Below, piece after piece: positions 49,826-63,100 of a DNA stretch of 64,000 nt (position 1 is the stretch's first letter; each line of letters starts with the position of its first letter). The position numbers were made by a program, and so were the translations under genes. The notes beneath the pieces were generated by a model that saw nothing but the letters and a program-made list of their open reading frames with translations, did no database searches and was not told the origin of the DNA. The stretch is from the NCBI GenBank assembly GCA_000181795.3, contig CM012955.1:14793731-14857730 (forward strand). Direction: 5' to 3'. This DNA comes from Trichinella spiralis. Lineage: Eukaryota > Nematoda > Enoplea > Trichinellida > Trichinellidae.

Positions 49826-51119
49826 CATTTTTCAAAAATGCATTTTTGCTGGGTATGTTTTCAGTGATAGTTTAGCAAAGAAGGGAAAATTCCAAAATTT
49901 GAAATAAAACAAATGATTCACAAACAATTCAATTTGCATCTGTAACTTTACCCCAATTCATTGAAGAAAACGTTATTCTATTACAAAAATTGCTTGTGGT
50001 CTTCAATTTCATTTTAGTAATTTTTCTTAGTTATGTAACATTAGTTATATGAAACTTATATGTATCAGAAATTCAAATTAGTACGTTTTCAGTTTTACAG
50101 CTTTAATCAAATTAATTATATTTTTCAGTACGTTCATTATTTGCATCAAGCAACATTACTGGTAGGTCAGTTTAATATCAAATATCAGTGTTACAGTAAT
50201 TTTTCTTCAAATTTAAAATATGCCCAATTATTTGAAATAAAGTATGCTTATTCTTAACTAAAATGCTTTTAATTTAAATGCCAGACGTGAACATTACAAC
50301 CATCTGATGAGGTCGCAAAGTCCTGCATGCAATAGAGTTATATTGAAAGAAAAACTGAATGCTGAAGTGAGACATTGCGTGCAAGTAAACAATCTATGAA
50401 CAAATAAGTTGTTTGTGCAATTATTGATAAAGTGCTATAAACACACAATATATATTTACCGATGAAATATTTTTAAAGCATTTATATTCAACAGTGTAGA
50501 TTGTCTGACTTTTGTTGATTGTCAAATTGAAAAAAAATAAGATGAACAACTAATTTACAAATAAAAATCAGAATATATTGATGTCTTGACGTGGCGGCAG
50601 TGCAAAGTACTGTTGAATAATTAGATTTTCAAGATAATCAAAAAACAACTATGAATGGTATATTGCAGTTAAAAAAGTTTTTTAATAACTGAATGTAATT
50701 CCTGCATTTATCATTAAGGCTTTTCAATAAAAGAAATTACATGTTCAAATAAATTTTTAAAAACTTTTTTTGATTTTTAAAATATGCACACATTTTATTA
50801 CTGTTGCTAGATTTTTGCTCTTTAACAGTTAATTAATAGATAACTCAAATTCATATGCGCTCATGTGTTGAATAAAAATTTAATAATTTTTAGATTAATT
50901 GTAAAATAAAAAACTGTGTTGTGTGCTGAAATTTACAATAAATAGTGGTTGTTGGAAATTTTTCTGATTCGAACTTGAAGATCTCCTTTGTAGTGGACTG
51001 TAAAGTTGTTTATACATAATCAATGATTAGGTGTGCGATGAGATTTAATTTGTTCAATTTGAGCAAGGAATAAGAGCAGTGAGATAGCAAGCAGAATTGG
51101 TTCAGGCAATCTTACAGAC
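49826..51119. other. Intergenic
   Basis: AT-rich 3' flank of CAP copy 1 with an AATAAAA near 49,902. A 65-codon plus-strand frame at 50,060 has no support. Confidence 0.5.
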
Positions 51120-52450
51120 GGCGTGTTTTTGAATTATTATTTAGCTGAACTGAAACTACAAATGATGAGATGCCATCCAATCTTGAAAGAGGAAGATAGA
51201 GCTTACTTTGAACAGAAAGCTAAAAATTTGAAGCGGCAGAAGCTGGATGCTACTGGTGCTATCTACGGAGAAACGAAAGAACTTGATTCTAGCATCATAC
51301 AAAGTTGCTTACTTGGTAGCTTAAAAGAAAAAGCCACATACAGTTTCCGAGGAACCAATTTTACCATGTACCAAAGAAATTGTACTTTCGTTATTGGGTG
51401 AAGATGCTGTCCAGAAGATCCGTATCATTTCAATATTCAACAATACAATCCAGCGTAGAATCGCTGATATTTTCGCCGCTTTGCATGCTTAGTGCATAGA
51501 AAAAATGAAACATTTCCATTATTCTCAATTGAACTTGATGAAACGACAGATGCATCTCTGAACGCCCAGTTGCTGGTTTATTGCAGATACATTTTTGACG
51601 GCAGGATGAAAGAAGAATTTCTTTTTTTGTCAGTATTTTGAAACGACAACTACAGCGTACGATGTCATAGATCTTATATCAGCTTATTTTATGAGACACG
51701 AACTAAGTTGGAGTAACCTTGTTGGCGTCTTAACAGATGGACCTCCAGCAATGCTGGGCTCAAGATCTTGGTTCTAAGCACGTGTTAAAGAAAGGGCTCC
51801 TCAGGCCACATGTATCCATCGTTTTGTCTATCGCGAAGCGCTTGCATCGAAATCATTGCCTGCGAAGTTGGACGTGCTGTTTAAGAAAATTGTTAAAGTA
51901 GTTAGTTATGTGAAAGGGACGGAAAAGAATACCCATCTTTTCGAACAGCTCTGTGCTGACATGAGTTCTATTCGTGAAACAGTACTGTTTTATACTGCAG
52001 TAGATGGCTATCTGCAGGAAAGTTTCTGGAACGTTTTTAGGCGCTTCGCAACGAAAGAAAAGCGTTCCTCCAAGAGCAAAAGAAACGTGATTTGCTTGAA
52101 GTGTACAGTATTAAATATTTTGAAGCATGATTGGCTTATTCTGCAGAACCTTGACATGCTGCCGAAATTAAATGAATGTGAAAATGCAAGGAAAAGATTC
52201 GAACTCATTAGCTAGGAGTTGCGTGGGAAATATTTTCAGCGAATAATTGTGAAATTGTTTAGGGCTTTGCAGATGCTTAAATTAAAAACAACATATCAGA
52301 AATATTGTTTGCTTCAGATTTTTTAATGATCCACTTTCACCTGACTTACATCTTTCGCCTGCAATTTGTGCTTTACCTGCATTGAAGCAACATATTGATA
52401 AGCAGTTATGGGTAACGAAGGAAGAAGTTTAGGGAGCACTGAGTTAGATG
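51120..52450 (+). pseudogene. Decayed hAT-type transposase (FAM200/ZBED5-like)
   Basis: Pieces in different plus frames line up in family order: CHPILKEEDRAYFEQKAK, then KKPHT with ILPCTKEIV and LLGEDAVQKI near 51,330-51,420, then NNTIQRRIAD, FSIELDETTDASLNAQLLVY near 51,520-51,580, GVLTDGPPAMLGSRSWF near 51,725-51,775, then IHRFVYREALASKSLP and VKGTEKNTHLFEQLC. Frameshifts (at least three) and an in-frame TAA after SRSWF show it is dead. No terminal inverted repeats were recognised. It lies between the two CAP copies. Confidence 0.8.
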
Positions 52451-52602
52451 AATTCAAAATAGTTATATTTAATTAACAGTAGAAATGAACGAAGATTAGC
52501 AAATTGATTTGCAGCTAAAAATCAATAACTAGTTCACTTTTTACTTCATCAAAAGTGCTTATGTCTAATTTGCAATGTTTTATTCAGTGCAATTTAGTAC
52601 AA

Positions 52603-55600
52603 TTAAACCTGCGATAACGTTCGAATTGAATTGTTCATAAAACGTAGGTTGTCAATCAATTTTAAATAAACAGAAATTCCTGCTTCTTCATTTCCTAATT
52701 TTGAAGCCAGACCATCAGATTTAGCTTTTTGTAGCTTCGTCATGAATATACCATACAAATACCAGTTGCCGTTATATTGGCACATTAACGGTGAACCAGT
52801 AGGCTGAACGGAAATAAAAAAGTAAATCTTTTACAAACGCATCGTTTATATTTCTCATTATATACTTTTAAAACATGTAACCATCAAAATAGAGAATAAC
52901 AAAAAAGTAGCTGCCCATTTTTCATGACGGTGATTTGAAAAGTTTTACAGAAATTTGTTATATATTTAGATATTTTACAAATTCTAACTTATAATTAAAC
53001 ATATGTATATCTTATTATTATTATTATTATTAAATGCTTATAAGGAATGAATAAAATTTGAATACTTTCTTCACTTACCAATTGAATTGCTTTCTGGTCA
53101 GCAACGCACATTTCACTTCCTTCGTAAAATTCGTTCAGTGTTATTCTTTTACACTCTTCATCTGTTAATATTTTAATTTGATATTGCGCTGCATTTCCAT
53201 TGATATCCAATCCAGATGCGTAACATGAATCTGTTTCTTGCAAGGAATATTTCTCAGTAATGGCACTGACAGGGGATAGGGATTTTTTAAACACAAAAGG
53301 TTTGTCCAATTTTAAAATTGAAACCCCGAGCACCATAAGCTTTTGATCATGATTTGCTAACATTGGGCGTGTAAGTATCTTTTTTAATGTTCTGTATTCA
53401 AATTTACTGTCAGAAGTATAACTTTCAGATGACAGAGATTTATGTGCAAGTACTCCAAATCGACTTACTGATCTAAATAAAATTAAACTATTACTTTTGT
53501 AAGGATGCATATTTCAAACTATTTAGAGTGAAATGAAAATAATAAAAAATTAATAAGAAAATTATTCGAACAATTACTTTGACCAAACGCACTGCGCAGC
53601 GCTCAATATCACATCTGAGTGATTAGAAGAGAGTGTTTTCAACAAACTTCCAGAGCAAGCAATTTTAGGTTTTGGGTCTGTTCTATCAACAATAAATACC
53701 ATCCAAGGAGCTTTGTGAATGAAATTTCCATCATCTGTTTCTTTCACATGTTTAAATACTTCATTAACACACGATTCTGTTTCGGTCTAAAGCATAATAG
53801 AACATTACATATAAATTATTACGGCATTTTTATTTTCATTGTTGTGCTTTAATTACATCGACAAATCATGTATTGGTACTTTATTAAATGCTTCAGGTTC
53901 TTTAAAGCAGTTAAAAAGTTAGCAATCAAAATATGCTCATCATTTTTATCCTTATTTATGAACTTTCATAACAGTATTTACTTACCACTTCAATTTCCTC
54001 AGATTCTTCAATTTCTTCATCTGCTTCAACATTTATTTCTGATAAATTATTCATTGCTACAATCAAATTAGAAAAGTTAAATTCAAGTTTAAAAATTCAT
54101 AAATGCAGCTTACTTGAAATATTTAAAGTATAATCTTCAGTTTCATTTCCTTTTTCTTGAGGCAATAATAAGGTAACTTCATCAACACCCTGACTTTCAG
54201 CAGAAGATAGCATCATTTCATGAGAAGATCCTGGATTTATTTCTGTTTCCTGCTCTTCCTGCTTTTTGTTGTTTGGTTTCCATTGATCGAAAAATTCTGT
54301 CGAAATTTGTTCGTCTTCTTTCACATTTGCATTTTTATCAGTCGCACTATCCTCATCCAAGGTTTCCTCAGAATCATCTCTACCTTCAATAGAAAATTCG
54401 TAGCCTTTTTTAGTATACTTGAAACCAATTAAATTTTGAAAATTCAACAAAATATTGTTTTCATAATATTGATGTAGTTTTGAGAAAGAAGGAAGCGATG
54501 AATAGATTCCATACAGCACCCAACTTGTGTCTTCCAAGCAAACAAGAGGACTTCCAAGTTTCTAGAGGAAAAGCTAAAGGTAGAAAATGAAAAAATATTG
54601 TTCATGAGAGTGCTTACTAGCAGATTCTTTTCAGTGGATCCGATTCCACAGTATTGAAGAAGGTCATAAAAATTTCCCTCTAAAAGCCACTCACATTCCG
54701 CTGTTGATAAAACTCTAATAATTTGTCTGCTAATTGTTGAATCTTTTCTGAATATTGGTAATGAACAACGTTTGTTTCTTATCGAGGCATCCGAAACTGA
54801 ACGCCTTGGAAGACAAGGAGGATATGATTTTTCTGTAAACATTACTGGCTTTTTTAAGTGCAAAACTGCAAATCCTCGATTGTTCGCAGAGTCATATGCT
54901 AAAAGTAAGTGAAATGGATGATCGGCCCTTAAAATTTTTACTAACTAACGAAGCAATTTAAGCGTAAAAAATTTAAATAATGAAATAAAAATGTATTCAA
55001 CGTGTGCATTAAAAATTTTTATTATTTTTACTATGTCCATTTCATTTCAGACATGCACATGTAATGCGTAGATGTGCATGTATAATCATATAAAATTAGA
55101 AATAATCTTTATGAACTTCCATGATGATGCATATTAAGACTTACCCGGAACCGGTATAACAGTAATTTTTAAAATCGGCACGTGCTGTACCTTCGTAAAT
55201 TGACTGTATGATTTGTCCACTCCAGCTACAACTGAATAGTAGTCTTTTGAAATATACATGCCAAGTAACCTAGAATTATTAAATTATGAACATTTTTGGT
55301 ACTTAATTTTACTTTTATTGAACATCACTGTATGAAACAGAGTATACCAACGTAAAATATCTAATTTTACTTACTGTTATATTATATTATTATTATTAAT
55401 TACTGTAAGCAATAAAAGCAAAGACTAACTTAGACCAGAAACAGTTGGCTGATGTAACAACAAGATTTGTTTGATTGTCATTTCCGGATGGTATTAAACT
55501 TCCAAGACAACGTACACTTTTGAATCCTAGTATATTTCGTTCAATCAAAACAGTCCATGGAAAATTAAGTTCGCTATTTCCTCGTGAGAGGTAATCTTTT

Positions 55601-55762
55601 GCTGCATGCTCTAAACTAGGATCTTTTCCTCCACATTTCCAGCCATTAGTACCCTATTTTAAATTTAAAAAAGTTTCATATTTTAGAAAACATACCGCAA
55701 ATTATACTTACCACAAATAGAATAAAACAAGTAACAACGCTAGTGAACATGTGAATACTCAT
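52603..55762 (-). CDS. Secreted two-domain serine protease homologue, catalytically dead
   Basis: Nine exons: 55,762-55,712, 55,653-55,430, 55,269-55,145, 54,898-54,618, 54,561-54,114, 54,056-53,986, 53,786-53,578, 53,472-53,079, 52,803-52,603; 667 residues, every junction in phase. Signal peptide 1-20. Two chymotrypsin-fold (S1) domains, about 22-270 and 405-665, flank an acidic hydrophilic linker (275-400). Landmarks: LGSLI/SGSLL, TSANC and SAAQC where TAAHC is usual, LGSPLVC and TGSPLMC where DSGSPLVC is usual. The triad is lost in both: His to Asn87 and Gln465, Asp to Gly142 and Gly519, Ser to Leu229 and Thr603. A binding or decoy role is likelier than proteolysis. The layout recalls Trichinella TsSerP, from memory. 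Confidence 0.85.
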
Positions 55763-56966
55763 TTTTAATTTCTCTTTGAAAACAAGCTATTTTATATAGA
55801 AATTTTTTGTTCAGTGAAAAATTAAATGAGTGAAATACAAACAGAATATTGTAAATATTTATTAAAGATGGGTGCTTTTCTTCCTCTTAAATTTTTTGCA
55901 AAAATTTTTCCAATTAATTGCCAGAAAAAAGCCACCACATGGTGCAATACTGAAATCAGCTGTGCTGAATAAACAAAATAAGAAGATATTACTATCACAA
56001 AGAACGCTTATTCTTTTAAAATAGTGGATGTTCTTTGGCGTGTTTGAAAAGCGAGAATTATTGATTATGCAAAATTTTCAGCTTAATTAAAATAAAACAA
56101 ACATGTCGTTACTTCTCAGTGAAAATTTTACGTTTATAAAGGCACAATTGACGTAAAGCAATTTTCAAGTGAGTTAAGAAAGCTTCTCGTAATTATATTT
56201 GCAGACCTGAGAGAACTGTTTCCATAAACGACCGCCAGTTTAAGTATTCTTTGCATCTTTTTCTTTTGCCATCATGATCAACAGGCAAATTATTTGAACA
56301 AGTTGATAATCCATGGTCAACAATCTAAATTTAATAATAAACTATTTATTTGCACACATACTTATTTAACGTGGAAAAAGCTGATCTTCATGAAAAAACA
56401 GCAAGGAATAAGAATGCATGAAAAATGGATTCTTTTAAATTACATATTTCCTTTCAAAATGAATATATTTGTGCTAATTGAGAGATCTTGTCATTTCTCA
56501 GTTGCTAATTTTGCATAAACATTTTTATTGCTCAGATAGCACAAATGCAAAAGCTCCAAATTATGCAAAAACAACAGTAATTGAAATATGATATTTGGAA
56601 ATGGGAAATGCTAATTTTCATTCTTTGAATACTTTGTTTTAAACAAAATTTTAAATTTTCTAGAAAATACATTCAGATGCGTACACAGGAAAAATTTTCA
56701 ATCTTCCAAGCAGTGCTTTCAGTTTGATGACATGCTCGCATGTTTTACATTTTGACAAATCCTTCCAATGCTTCAAATATAGTAGATTTCTTGCATTTTT
56801 ATTTGTGAATTCTGCATGATACTCATATTTCATGATTTCTACAGATGACTAGCGGATCAGTTTGAAATTTCTCATATTGTTGTAATAATAATATTAAAAA
56901 TAACCAGAACTTTAGAGAAAACGTCAGTCACTACAAAGCAACGTCTGAATTCCAATTAAAAGTAGT
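55763..56966. other. Intergenic
   Basis: AT-rich, upstream of the pseudoprotease gene. No TATA box close to its ATG is convincing. A 74-codon plus-strand frame at 56,294 has no support. Confidence 0.5.
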
Positions 56967-58297
56967 GATTACTTAACACTAATTAAAAATTTGGCCAAGA
57001 TAGCCAGGACATGTAAAATATTTGACAATACGAAATTTTAGTTTGCAAATTTTCACCATTTTATGATATTGAATTTAAAAATAGCCCTAAAATAGAAATA
57101 TGGAGCGCTTCCTTTACGGCTGATTAATTATTTTCATAGACATTCTTGCAGTTGTTGAATATTTGAAGAGCATGTTAAGCAGCTAATATCAGAAACTGTT
57201 TAAAACATCTGCTGAGAAATAATACAGAAAAGCATCACAAAGCACACTGCACTGATGTAATTTAAACCGGCGACACTGCTCCATTGCAGTTTATTAACAA
57301 TCAAATGCAGAATGAAAGTTGAAACGATTTTAAGCACAATTCTGTTTCTCTTAACAAATCAGTGCATTCAATCTGGTAATATAATTTTCTTTGAAAGTTG
57401 TTTTTATGAAAATTTGAATGTATATTAATTTCTGAAATTTACTTTATTTAAAAAAAGTACAGCTTTTATTGAGGATTTTTAAAATGGATTTTAAAATTAT
57501 ATTTTTAACAAATATGAAATTCTTTTCATTTAGCTGAGAGGCTGCTATTTGGTTCTCCTAAAAATCAAAGTAACGTTATTGAACTACATAATTATTACAG
57601 AAGTCTCGTTGGAGGTGGAAATTTACAATGTTTGGTACGTTTTTTTTCTCTTTTCCTTGTTGAAAATATTTCGATTATTCAACAGTGTAAAAGATCATAT
57701 TAGTGTAAAAAAATATATATATACTTTTAAGACAACTTACAGTGAAGAATTGAGCGAATATGCAGAGGGAGTGGCATCATCTTGCACAATGAGCATGTTT
57801 ACCACTTATGGAATTGCTTATTCTGTACACAAAGAAATGCCAACTGTAGATGATGTTGTTCGAGCCTTTTACAATGAAGGGAAATATTACGACAGATATA
57901 CTGGTTCCTGTTCTATTGCTAACGGATGTGTGAATTTTAAGCAATTTGCTTGGTTTGAAGCGAACGCACTTGGTTGCGGCCTATCTAAATGCGAACATTT
58001 AAACCATGGATCTGAATCTGGTTATTTCGCTGTCTGCGCATATTCAACAAAGTATACTTATTATTTTTTTTGGTTTTAGAATATATGTTTTAGTAATTAA
58101 TTTTTTTTCTTTTCCAATTTAGAGCTCGTGCAAGTGGATATCCATTTGCTCCTGCACTTGACTGTTTAACATGTCCAACAGAAAAACCATTGTGCAGTCG
58201 AAAATATCACTGCTGTATGCAAAGAATTCAAATAAATTAGCAATATACTGATATATTTATTTTAGGTACAAGTGAATCATACTTGAAAAATTCTTAA
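56967..58297 (+). repeat. Segmental duplication, copy 2
   Basis: Direct partner of 48,502-49,825. Contains the second CAP gene and its upstream flank. Confidence 0.9.
57312..58297 (+). CDS. CAP/SCP-TAPS secreted protein, copy 2
   Basis: Five exons: 57,312-57,375, 57,534-57,634, 57,732-58,051, 58,123-58,214, 58,266-58,297; 202 residues with the same exon lengths as copy 1. It differs from copy 1 by three residues (Leu30 to Pro, Pro197 to Ser, Asp201 to Asn) and four silent changes, so the duplication is recent. Signal peptide and exon 4 are identical. It keeps the Asn in place of the CAP1 His. The 3' UTR is unrelated to that of copy 1. Both copies look intact. Confidence 0.88.
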
Positions 58298-59755
58298 TTA
58301 TGCTTCTGCAGTGTTTTTTGAGTAGTTTATGAAAAAAAAGTTATGGAGTGCTCGAATTTTGAAATAAATGGACACAAATGTTTTTGTTTTTTTTTGCCCA
58401 CCTGCCCATTCTTTATGTAATTTTTAAAATAAAATTTAAAAATATTTGTTTTTTTATTTATATAACAATTTAAACTTATCAAAAGTACTGCGTAATAGCT
58501 GCTTTATGTTATTGCTTTATTAAATTGCATCAAATGATAGTTTTTGACTACAATTAAATTGATGGAATTTGCTGCGGTCATGAGTAACCGGAATCGCAAG
58601 TTTCTGTTGTCATGACATTGTTTCCGTGAAACATTTTTTTGCCCGTCATATCGTGCCACTGCATAAACAATAGTCAATGAAAATTTACATTTTTGTGTAA
58701 AAAATGCCGTCGTGATCGTGTAAAAGTTTATTTGTTCTATTTTTATTCTACTATTATTATTTGATGCATTGTTCTTGATGCTCAAGGGGGGCTCAAGATG
58801 TGGGTTTAGTGCTCTGAAGTTTTGCATTAGTTATAATTTTTGCCGTTCAATGAGTTTTTTTTGAAAATTGTTATTTGTTAAACTTAATTGCAAAAACATT
58901 TTTTAGACTGAATTGTTCTTCATTTCTTATGATGCAAAGTTGTTTACATGAAAATTTGTTTTTCAAGTAATGAAATTTCTTAAGTAAAACTAATATCCAT
59001 ATGTTTGACAGGAAATAATTGTTTCTCAAATTACACTCATTTGTCATATACTTGCATATCATTTTCATACTGTAGAACAATGTTTTCTTGCACAGATGAT
59101 TTATTTAGCTTGAAATGGTGAATCAGTGCCAGTTGATTTGTTCAACTGCTTTAGTTTTTATTTCGAAATTTTTCTCCTAGCGACTGTACGTTTTCAATTG
59201 TGCGATCCCAGTAGAATTGGTGAATGTTTCGTCGGTGCTGACTTGTGCAATGATCGATCCGTTGCTAAAGCATAAGCTGACACCAGCGTTCGTGGGATCG
59301 AACAATTGGTTCGAAGCGATGACTTGTTTCGAATTATTGCAGTGCGTTTGTGGATGAGGAATGGCAATCGATCGCCCGCCTCTGACAATGTGTCAGTGGT
59401 GTCGCCGGACGCGTCAGTTGTGCATGATCAGCGTCCAATGAGCAGGCGTATAGCCGAATTCTCAGCTTGTTGTCTTGCGAATTGCGCGGCATTTTCGCTT
59501 CTTCCTCTTTGCCAGTGCCTGACGCTATGCCGCTTTTCGCATCGGCAGCTTCCAATGCTTCGCAGCATTACTGCTTTCTTTGATTGAAAACGTTGCGAAT
59601 GTTCAACTTCATATAAACTAGCAGATGAAAATTGGCTACAATAAAATAATTTTCATTATTAATTGTTGATTTGTATTATTGTTGTTAATCGAATTAGTTG
59701 GTTATTTTTGGTTGTTTTGAGGACGTGGCACGCGAGTGATCCATCGCAGTTTTGG
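58298..59755. other. Intergenic, possible upstream exon of the right-edge gene
   Basis: AT-rich until about 59,150, then mixed composition. A plus-strand stretch at 59,250-59,341 (from an ATG, ending CA before GTGCGT) would join in phase to 59,722 and add about 46 codons to the next gene. Long frames on both strands at 59,194-59,587 overlap it, so strand is not certain. Confidence 0.35.
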
Positions 59756-60103
59756 ATGGACGTGTGCCGCGTTGTTTCACCGAGGCACATCGAACAGGAC
59801 CATCAGAATTTGAACAGTTTTGGCTCGTCTCCGCTACAACCGGCGTCGCCTCTGTACGCGCCGCGGCGCCGTCTTGCTTCTACCCAAAACATGGATTTCA
59901 ATTTGAATGCCAGCCCTGGACACAGATCCTCCCAAGACGGCTCTTTCATACAGGTATGCTTGCGAATTTCCACTTTGCCAAAACAGAGAGAAGGAGAGAG
60001 AGAGTGAGAGGGATCAATACTTGAATGTTAAATCCTTGCTTTTCTGATTTTCCATTAAAAAAATCGATTCAACCACCAAGACTGGTAATTTAGAGCGTAT
60101 TAC

Positions 60104-60149
<46 letters not shown>

Positions 60150-63100
60150 GTTGTTATTGTTATCGTCAACATTGCACTACTGCTCGTTTTATTTTGTTAC
60201 TTATAATCATGTGCGTCTCGGGGGAAGAGAGGATTGGGGGGGGGGGGTTCTTGACACGATTTATGTGCAGTTATTATTTGTTTGTGTTAGTTGGGTTTTT
60301 TTCCTTGTTTTTCACTTTCCGCTCACAGTTGTAGCTGCTTAGCTCCGTTTCTAGATGAACATTGTTTTCCAGTAGTTGTATTTTTCATTCAACGATCGTG
60401 TAATGAACGATCAATTTTCATTTTCCTCTGCAACTGATGCAAGGCCGGAAATGGCAACCAGCACAACATATATATATAAATATATATCAGTCAAAATGTT
60501 CACATCAATGTTTGTTCGTCGTCGATTTATGCAATTTTCCGCTTTTTGGTGGAATTATGCAACCAGTTGGATTCGATGATTGGATATTTTCAAGTGTTGA
60601 TTTTTGAAAAGAAGAAAGAACAAAAACAGCAAAAATATTGAATACTCTGATTGGAAAAAGAAGAAAATCAGCATTAGCTCTTTGTGAATGCGTGTGTATG
60701 TGTGTAGTGTGTGTGTGTGTGAGTGTGTGTATGTAGCATGCGAGTGAGAAGCAGTTTGCAATTTGCCCATCAAGCAAGCAAGCAAGCAGCGTACGTTTAT
60801 TCTCGTTCGGCCGTGAAGGACGTCAAGCTTGAACGTTTAAAGGTGAATATGTTTTATTTTAATTGACAGCGTCCGCTTTCGTTCGCGAGTTTGTTCTTGA
60901 AAATGATGGTCGTTCAACTGGCAAGCAGAGGATGGAAAAAAAAACAAATTGCCTCATTTAAATTATTCAGTTTTGTTTAATTGCTATGAAATGACATTGA
61001 AAAAGGTAACAGAAGAAAATTGGCGCCGAAATGGATGATGAGAATAATAATAATAATAATCTCGACTGCATTGAATTGCCGTTGAAAATGCGGTTTCAGT
61101 TAAAGGAGGGAGATTTTTATTATATCGACGAAGAAAATTGTTACAAATGGCCATTGAAATGATCAAATTTACCATCATCATGTTGACGATTTGATGTCGA
61201 TATGTTTAATGAAAGAAAATGGACTACTATATTGAACTGTGGGAAATGTTCTTGAACTGTATTCTTTAATCAGTTAATGCGGCAATTTTGTCGGGAAGGG
61301 ATTGAAATTTACATGATTGCATGTTCAGCATTGATTGGTTGGTTGGTTGGTGGATATAGTTGAGAAAGTTATTATTATAATTTTTTTTTTGTTTTGAATT
61401 TATCGATGCTCTTCTTTTGATTGGGAACTTCATCGGAGGTGGAAGGACGAAGTTGGCAGCAGCACTTGTTGTGAATTGCTCTTCGCTTGTCAGTGACATG
61501 TTTTTGATTTCATAAATTGGTTGTTGCCTATGCAGCAGCAGCAGCATATATGTAATAATAGTCAGTAGTAGTAGTAGTAGTAGTAGTAGTGCTGCTGTTG
61601 GTCAAAAGTGTTCAACATATTTTGTTTGAAATGTTAAAATTGTGGATTGCTTGGGATTTTTACCAAGCAGTATTGGGAAAATGAGCAAGAAAATATTGTT
61701 GATGACGCAGAGTCGATGTTTGGTTTGAATTTGCATTATTGTCGTTCGTTGAACAATTGAATGCAAGTGCGTACAGCAAAACGGGGCAGATGGGCGGCCA
61801 GTGGAATTGGTGCGGTCGCTAATGAACGAAATGGTTCGGCTTTGTCGAGTACTTTGGGATGAATGACCCGTCCACTACAGCATCGGTTCAAGCTGGATGA
61901 GGAAAAGAGACGGCGAGAATTGATTCTTTCAATCGGTACGATGGACGGACGAAGTGATTCGACCACTCTGTTCAATGTCCATTGCTCCAATGCGCACACT
62001 TCAATGGATCGATTCGATTTTGTTCTGTTCACTTTATTGGCTTTTCAATTTTCCCTCAACGCATCCCATCCTTGAAACGACGACCGACGATTTCATCATC
62101 GTTTATTTTGTTGGGAAAACGAATTTTTATCCTTGTTGTTGTCGGTGATGATAATCTTTGTTGTCTGTCCATCAGAGCTGAAATTTGAAACCAACACCGC
62201 CACTGTCGTTTGGTTTGGGATGGAATTCGATCTCAGCTTTGGACGATAATCTGCCACGACGATGATTCGATTCCAGATTCAAATTGCGCAACGTCATCAA
62301 ATTCCAATTTCAATTCAAATTTCATTTTCCTTTCCATTGACGACATTTCCTCGAAACTGAAACAATGGAATTTTCACATTTCACGCATATTTTTCACTGT
62401 TTGCGCTCAACCGTTGACCGACCGATCATCTCAAAGTGTGCTTGCATCCATCCATACATACATATCTGTATATATATATATTCAAACAAAGCTGTATCGG
62501 ATAGTGTCATTTTTGGATCTCGGCTGCTGTTGTTGCTGCTTTAACGGTGGCCGAGTGGAAATAATTTCAAATGCCAAAACACAACCAAATGTGCAACGTC
62601 GCAGTTGCGCATCACAATGTTTGATTGATTGGCGTTTCTCTCTCATTCCGAACGCTCACCAACGTCACGGGATAAAAAATGAAAAGCCCCCACCACCACG
62701 ATTACTCATTTTCCCGTGCCTACACGATTGTCTGTGGTGAAGCTCGGTTTAAATGTGTTCTTTTTTTTCTGCTCCATTTCTTCACCAAAAACAACAATCG
62801 TGCTCGTTGATCAAATTTGATAAATATTTCTTTTTCATCTACGAATACTTTTGCTCGTTTATTGGTCAAAATTGATCTAGTGAATTTATATTTAGATGGG
62901 CAGGTTTAATTGGAAAATTCTCAAATGTGAACAACAATTTTCGCATGTCACTGGTAAATTCAATTATAATAATAATAATAATACACCGCATAAAATTTAC
63001 GGAACAGTTGAAAAAAAAACGCCTGTCGCTTTCGTGAAAAATTGACTAATTATTGATAATATTATTTCTTTTTTTCTTGACCATTCATGGTCCATATTTA

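Noticed and set aside
51123-51401. 92-codon frame read as an intact small gene
   Set aside because: It is one frame of the broken hAT transposase; the family motifs continue in another frame.
62210-62740. 176-codon plus-strand frame
   Set aside because: Starts without ATG and runs through TA and TTG repeats; amino acid content is not protein-like.
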